Made by a program: the position numbers and the translations under genes
Origin: Actinomycetes bacterium
GTDB lineage: Bacteria; Actinomycetota; Actinomycetes; Propionibacteriales; Nocardioidaceae
Direction: 5' to 3'
DNA length: 31,732 nt
Assembly: GCA_023460975.1 (NCBI GenBank)
Contig: JAEWOG010000012.1
Location: 1-31,732, forward strand
Shown: positions 28,660 to 31,732 of the stretch, piece after piece
How positions within the stretch are numbered: position 1 is the stretch's first letter
Layout of the letters: the number at the start of each line of letters is the position of its first letter
Notes under the pieces: generated by a model
Databases searched by the model: none
What the model was told of the DNA's origin: nothing
What the model saw: the letters and a program-made list of their open reading frames with translations, nothing else

Positions 28660-29435
28660 GAGGCCCCTCCTGTCGGGTCGATTCCGGCGGGGAGGTCGTC
28701 GAGCGGCAGCGGCGCGACCAACTCTGGACCGTTGTTGCGGACGTTGCTGACCAGGGTCGCCACCGGGTACGCCTCCAGGGCGCCCGGGGCCGCGGGGACG
28801 AGCAGGTCCTGGGCACCGGGAAGGGTCGGGTCGAGCCAGTCGGCCCACGCGTCGCGCTCCACCATGAGCGGCATGCGGTCGTGGATGTGGCCGACCGCGT
28901 CCTCGGCTTCGGTCGTCAACACCGTGCACGTCCAGCGCCACCGCGCCGGGTCGTCGTCGGCTCGGGCGGGGTCACGCCACAGCTCGTACAGCCCTGCCAT
29001 CGCCAGGATGCCGCCATCGCGGGGACGGATGAAGAACGGTTGCTTGACGGGCTTGCCCTTGGCGTTGAGCTGCGAGCTCGCGTACCACTCGTAGTAGCCG
29101 TCGGCTGGCACCAGGCAGCGGCGGGACGCGAACGCCTTGCGATATGCCGGCTTGTCCGCCACCGTCTCCATGCGCGCGTTGATCATGCGCGTGCCGATCG
29201 ACGGGTCCTTGGCCCACGAGGGGACCAGCCCCCAGGTCAGCACGCGCAACTGCCGTTCGGCCGGGTGATCGACCCCCTCCTCCGAACGAGGCGGCCGCTC
29301 GAGGACGGCGTAGACCTCCTTCGTGGGAGCCACGTTGTAGTCCGCGAGCAGGGGCGCAGCCGTGGCGTCCCGGACGACCTCGAACTCCTCGATGAGGTCC
29401 TCCGGGCGACGCGAGGAGGCATATCGACCACACAC
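28656..29435 (-). CDS. SOS-response-associated peptidase, SRAP family (YedK/HMCES)
   Basis: A 259-residue SRAP protein. Members crosslink to abasic sites in single-stranded DNA through the N-terminal cysteine and so shield them. Cys2 (MCGRYA) is exposed after removal of the initiator methionine. Asn34 (YNVAPT), Glu116 (GYYEWY) and His185 (GHIHDRMP) complete the active site, and WGLVPSWAKD and INARMET are conserved. The start is GTG 29435, giving the essential Cys at position 2; TAGACT lies exactly 7 nt upstream, so the mRNA is leaderless. The M. tuberculosis orthologue (Rv3226c) is likewise near sigH. No LexA box was seen. Confidence 0.95.
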   Translation of the reverse strand: MCGRYASSRRPEDLIEEFEVVRDATAAPLLADYNVAPTKEVYAVLERPPRSEEGVDHPAERQLRVLTWGLVPSWAKDPSIGTRMINARMETVADKPAYRKAFASRRCLVPADGYYEWYASSQLNAKGKPVKQPFFIRPRDGGILAMAGLYELWRDPARADDDPARWRWTCTVLTTEAEDAVGHIHDRMPLMVERDAWADWLDPTLPGAQDLLVPAAPGALEAYPVATLVSNVRNNGPELVAPLPLDDLPAGIDPTGGAS

Positions 29436-29442
29436 GCGGCGG

Positions 29443-29448
29443 AGTCTA
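29443..29448 (-). promoter_or_regulatory. putative -10 box (TAGACT) for the SRAP gene
   Basis: On the minus strand TAGACT-CCGCCGC-GTG: a 7-nt spacing to the start codon, typical of leaderless genes. Confidence 0.5.
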
Positions 29449-29482
29449 TCGGCGACCGGAGTCGTTCAGGGCGGGCTCGGCG

Positions 29483-30316
29483 TCAGCGCGCGAGGTCGTC
29501 GACGAGCATGCCGACGGCACCCTCACCGGAGGGGAGCCCCTCGATCCACACGCGGACGCGCGCCTGCTCGGCGGAGCCGGCCAACACGGCCTCGGCGGAG
29601 TCGCCGACCATGCCTTCGTTGAGGAGCATGCGCAGCAGTCGGACCCGCCGCCCCAGACGCTCGTCGCGGCGGGCCAGCGTGGCCAGACGCAGCGCGCCGA
29701 CGCGGCTCACCGCGCCGTCGTGCGGAAAAACGGTCCTGACGTGCTCGCCCGCTGCGGCGATCTCGAGTGCCTGCTCCATGCGGACCCCGCGCCCCTCGGG
29801 CGCGGGCAACTCACACACCACCAGCGCCCACTGCGAACTCACGTCGCCGCCACGGCGGTACAGGTCGCTCAGGCAGGTCCTCAGGTGGGTCTGACTCGAC
29901 AATCCGGTCAACGGATCGTTGCAACTGAGTCGGTTGAGATAGCTCAGCGTCGCATCGCTCCAGGCGCCGAGGGTCGCCGTGACCGCCTCGTACGGGGGGT
30001 CCTCCTCCCGGCAGGCTCGCCACGTTTCGCGCAGCCCCGCGAGCACCTCTTCGATGGACGTTCCGTCGTGGGCCAGTCTCTGGCCCACGACGGAACACGC
30101 GTTCACGAAGTCCGATCCGGATCCGAGTGCCTCCGCGATCGCTTCGAACCGAGGCGGCAATCCCCATTGCACCTCGGGAAGCGATCCCTCACCCGTACCG
30201 GCGACGCTGGGTTGAGAGCGTCGCCGGTGTGCGGCGAAGATCCCCACGATCACACTCCCTTCCCCAGCGGTCCCTCGTGGCCCGACGAAGACGAGACGGG
30301 CGTCGATGTCATCCAT
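29483..30316 (-). CDS. degenerate GGDEF-like protein
   Basis: A 277-residue soluble protein. Residues about 50-130 are helical (PRFEAIAEALGSGSDFVNAC, YEAVTATLGAWSDATLSYLNRL). CNDPLTGLSSQTHLRTCL (from residue 132) is the usual entry motif of a diguanylate-cyclase domain. The position of the active site reads VSRVGALRLATLARR (203-217) instead of RxGGDEF, so cyclic-di-GMP synthesis is unlikely; it may bind GTP or a partner. ATG 30316 (MDDIDARLVF) is the best start but has no clear ribosome binding site nearby. A perfect 17-bp inverted repeat lies inside the coding region at about residues 74-86. I know of no assigned function for this family. Confidence 0.75.
   Translation of the reverse strand: MDDIDARLVFVGPRGTAGEGSVIVGIFAAHRRRSQPSVAGTGEGSLPEVQWGLPPRFEAIAEALGSGSDFVNACSVVGQRLAHDGTSIEEVLAGLRETWRACREEDPPYEAVTATLGAWSDATLSYLNRLSCNDPLTGLSSQTHLRTCLSDLYRRGGDVSSQWALVVCELPAPEGRGVRMEQALEIAAAGEHVRTVFPHDGAVSRVGALRLATLARRDERLGRRVRLLRMLLNEGMVGDSAEAVLAGSAEQARVRVWIEGLPSGEGAVGMLVDDLAR
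30060..30096. repeat. perfect 17-bp inverted repeat inside a coding region
   Basis: GTTCCGTCGTGGGCCAG (30060-30076), loop TCT, then the exact complement (30080-30096). It encodes roughly SVVGQRLAHDGT of the degenerate GGDEF protein and keeps the frame open. As RNA it would form a very stable hairpin on either strand. Confidence 0.95.
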
Positions 30317-30379
30317 GACGCGAGTCGAGGGACTTTTCTCCTCACGCGGTGAACCGGTGCATTCTCCGCGTTCCGGCCC

Positions 30380-30385
30380 TAGTCT
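30380..30385 (+). promoter_or_regulatory. putative -10 box (TAGTCT) for the terminal ECF sigma gene
   Basis: TAGTCT is 5 nt before an in-frame GTG (30391) and 62 nt before the ATG at 30448. Either a leaderless GTG start or a leader of about 57 nt is possible. Confidence 0.4.
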
Positions 30386-30447
30386 GGTGCGTGACCGTCT
30401 CAGCAACGGCGCCTGCCCCTGTCCGCATTCACCAGACCGGAACCGCC

Positions 30448-31732
30448 ATGACCACCGCCGCACCGCAGGACCTGCTCAGCGATGCTGAGTTGATTTCGGC
30501 CGTCCGCGGCGGGGACGTCGACGCGTACGGTGTGCTGTTCGCACGGCATGTGGACGCCGCCCGCAGGCTCGCGCGCCAGATCACTCAGGGCGACGGCGAG
30601 GACCTGGTCTCGGACGCGTTCGTCAAGGTGCTCGGCGTGCTCCAGCGGGGCGGCGGGCCAGACCTGGCTTTTCGCGCGTACCTGCTCACGGCGGTGCGCC
30701 GCCTGCACGTCGACCGGATCCGTACGGACTCCCGCGTCCAGACCACCGACGACCTCGACCCCTTCGACCCGGGCGTCCCGTTCCGTGACGTGGCGGTGGA
30801 GGGGTTCGAGAACGCTGCGGCGGCGCGGGCTTTCGCGACGCTGCCCGAGCGTTGGCAGGCCGTCCTGTGGCACATCGAGGTCGAGGGCGCCAAGCCCGCC
30901 GACATCGCGCCACTGCTGGGCATGACCCCCAACTCCGTCTCAGCGTTGGCGTACCGTGCCCGCGAGGGTCTGCGTCAGGCGTTCCTGACCGAGCACGTCG
31001 CCGACCGCGAGGACATCTCGTGCGGCTGGACCCGCAGCAACCTTGGACCGTACGTCCGCAAGGGCATCTCCAAGCGGGACGGAGCGAAGGTTGAGTCCCA
31101 CCTCGAGGAGTGCCGGGCCTGCGCCGCGATCTATCTCGAGCTGACCGAGGTCAACTCGAACCTTGGGGCGATCCTCGCGCCGATCGTGCTGGGCGGTTTT
31201 GCCGCGGCCTATCTGTCCGGGACGGCCGTGACCGGCGCCAGCATCACCGCCCTGGCCGGTACGGCCGCGGGCCGCGTCCGCGATCTCGTCCTGGGCAACT
31301 TGGGGGTCGCCGCCGGCGTGAGCGCTGCCTCGGTGGTGGTCGTCGTCGGCACCGCCATGGCGATCACGGGCAACCCTGATTCAGCGCCCGTGAGCGATGC
31401 CGCCCGAGCGCAGGTTCTCCCCACCCCCGTGGCGGCGCCCGAAGGCGCCGACGTCCACGCGGGCGATGCGGCACAACGCACGCAGAGTGCGCCGGAATCC
31501 GAGGCAAGCGACTCCTCCCTTCCCGAGGCCACGCCCTCCGAGACCGCGCCGGTCGAGACCACCCCCGCGGAGACCACTCCAGTGGACACGCCGACGGACA
31601 CTCCGACCGAGACGCCGACCGCCACCCCCACCGGGACACCGACGGACACTCCCACCGGGACGCCCACGCAGACCCCCACCGCAACCCCGACGGCCACTCC
31701 CACCGGCACTCCCACCGGGACACCGACCGAGA
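30448..31732 (+). CDS. ECF sigma factor with fused zinc-finger, membrane and Thr/Pro-rich extension (partial)
   Basis: At least 428 residues; runs off the window with no stop. Sigma region 2 (about 8-90: DAELISAVRGGDVDAYGVLFARHVDAARRLA, EDLVSDAFVKVLGVLQ) and region 4 (about 125-180: FATLPERWQAVLWHIEVEGAKPADIAPLLGMTPNSVSALAYRAREGLR) are followed by an anti-sigma-like zinc motif HLEECRAC (His218, Cys222, Cys225). Then come hydrophobic stretches (about 241-258 and 284-306) and a long Thr/Pro/Ser-rich tail. Sigma and anti-sigma-like parts are thus in one chain, tethered to the membrane with the tail probably outside. This recalls ECF groups with C-terminal zinc-finger and membrane extensions (ECF53-like). 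ATG 30448 is used; GTG 30391 in frame may be the true leaderless start. Confidence 0.88.
   Translation, partial: MTTAAPQDLLSDAELISAVRGGDVDAYGVLFARHVDAARRLARQITQGDGEDLVSDAFVKVLGVLQRGGGPDLAFRAYLLTAVRRLHVDRIRTDSRVQTTDDLDPFDPGVPFRDVAVEGFENAAAARAFATLPERWQAVLWHIEVEGAKPADIAPLLGMTPNSVSALAYRAREGLRQAFLTEHVADREDISCGWTRSNLGPYVRKGISKRDGAKVESHLEECRACAAIYLELTEVNSNLGAILAPIVLGGFAAAYLSGTAVTGASITALAGTAAGRVRDLVLGNLGVAAGVSAASVVVVVGTAMAITGNPDSAPVSDAARAQVLPTPVAAPEGADVHAGDAAQRTQSAPESEASDSSLPEATPSETAPVETTPAETTPVDTPTDTPTETPTATPTGTPTDTPTGTPTQTPTATPTATPTGTPTGTPTE
31555..31732 (+). repeat. Thr-Pro repeat tract at the window edge
   Basis: Short tandem units encoding TPT-x (x = D, E, A, G, Q) continue to the end of the window, with repeats of 6-12 bp such as CCCACCGGGACG. 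This is a flexible, probably surface-exposed stalk of the ECF fusion protein. Confidence 0.85.

Noticed and set aside
27340..29094. 584-codon plus-strand frame over sigR, the hydrolase and SRAP
   Set aside because: Antisense shadow without recognisable domains.
1..31732. tRNA, rRNA, insertion sequences and prophage genes
   Set aside because: Looked for and not seen; no transposase, integrase or T-loop-like GGTTCGAATCC context was found. A tRNAscan/Infernal run would be decisive.

Overview
The window is about 31.7 kb of very GC-rich DNA with strong third-position G/C bias. It carries an actinobacterial gene set: a fused 2-oxoglutarate decarboxylase/dehydrogenase (kgd), nickel superoxide dismutase with its maturation protease, WhiB1, PdtaS, SigR/RsrA, SigF/RsbW, Eis, a 24-residue bL37 ribosomal protein, a deazaflavin-dependent oxidoreductase and a DUF222/HNH protein. 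Many genes look leaderless, with a TANNNT box 6-7 nt before the start codon. The gene set and the dispersed GGTCTCGACAAGCTCGACC repeats suggest the Propionibacteriales, perhaps Nocardioidaceae; I cannot name a genus. No rRNA, tRNA, CRISPR array, insertion sequence or prophage was found.

Layout. 1-4.3 kb: repeat-rich leader, kgd, a small DUF6104 gene and a strong hairpin terminator. 4.3-7.15 kb: rifampin ADP-ribosyltransferase (arr), a DUF1801 protein, an acetoacetate-decarboxylase-fold protein, an F420-type oxidoreductase and an epoxide-hydrolase-like protein. 7.15-10.75 kb: a large inverted repeat and a DUF222/HNH gene running into a convergent MazG-like pyrophosphohydrolase, then an SDR and an MDR oxidoreductase on the minus strand.

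10.77-15.93 kb is the most unusual part. It is a tightly overlapped four-gene minus-strand operon encoding a leaderless subtilisin-like (S8) protease with six GYLQGV repeats, an ECF sigma factor, a small protein with an alpha-helical N-terminus and a beta-sandwich-like C-terminus, and a TPR-CHAT (caspase-like) protease. Its 590-bp upstream gap is packed with interleaved inverted repeats. The combination of two proteases with a sigma factor recalls the TPR-CHAT/sigma-factor logic of type III-E CRISPR (Craspase) systems, but there is no CRISPR component here. I infer a stress- or infection-triggered proteolytic switch that controls transcription; this is not shown by sequence alone.

16.5-22.1 kb: Eis acetyltransferase, malic enzyme, divergent sodX/sodN, rsbW-sigF, a four-helix membrane protein and whiB1. 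22.1-30.3 kb: pdtaS, a DUF2785 protein, an IlvG-like ThDP enzyme, a FlK-type thioesterase, bL37, sigR-rsrA, an alpha/beta hydrolase, an SRAP (HMCES/YedK) protein and a degenerate GGDEF protein. The whiB1 / pdtaS / sigR-rsrA / SRAP order resembles the whiB1-pdtaS-sigH-rshA-Rv3226c neighbourhood of Mycobacterium tuberculosis. 30.4 kb to the end: an ECF sigma factor fused to a zinc-finger, membrane and Thr/Pro-rich extension, cut off by the window edge.

Four sigma-factor modules, a WhiB protein and a sensor kinase make this a regulation-rich chromosomal segment (redox stress, general stress, nitrosative/iron-sulfur sensing), with housekeeping metabolism between them.
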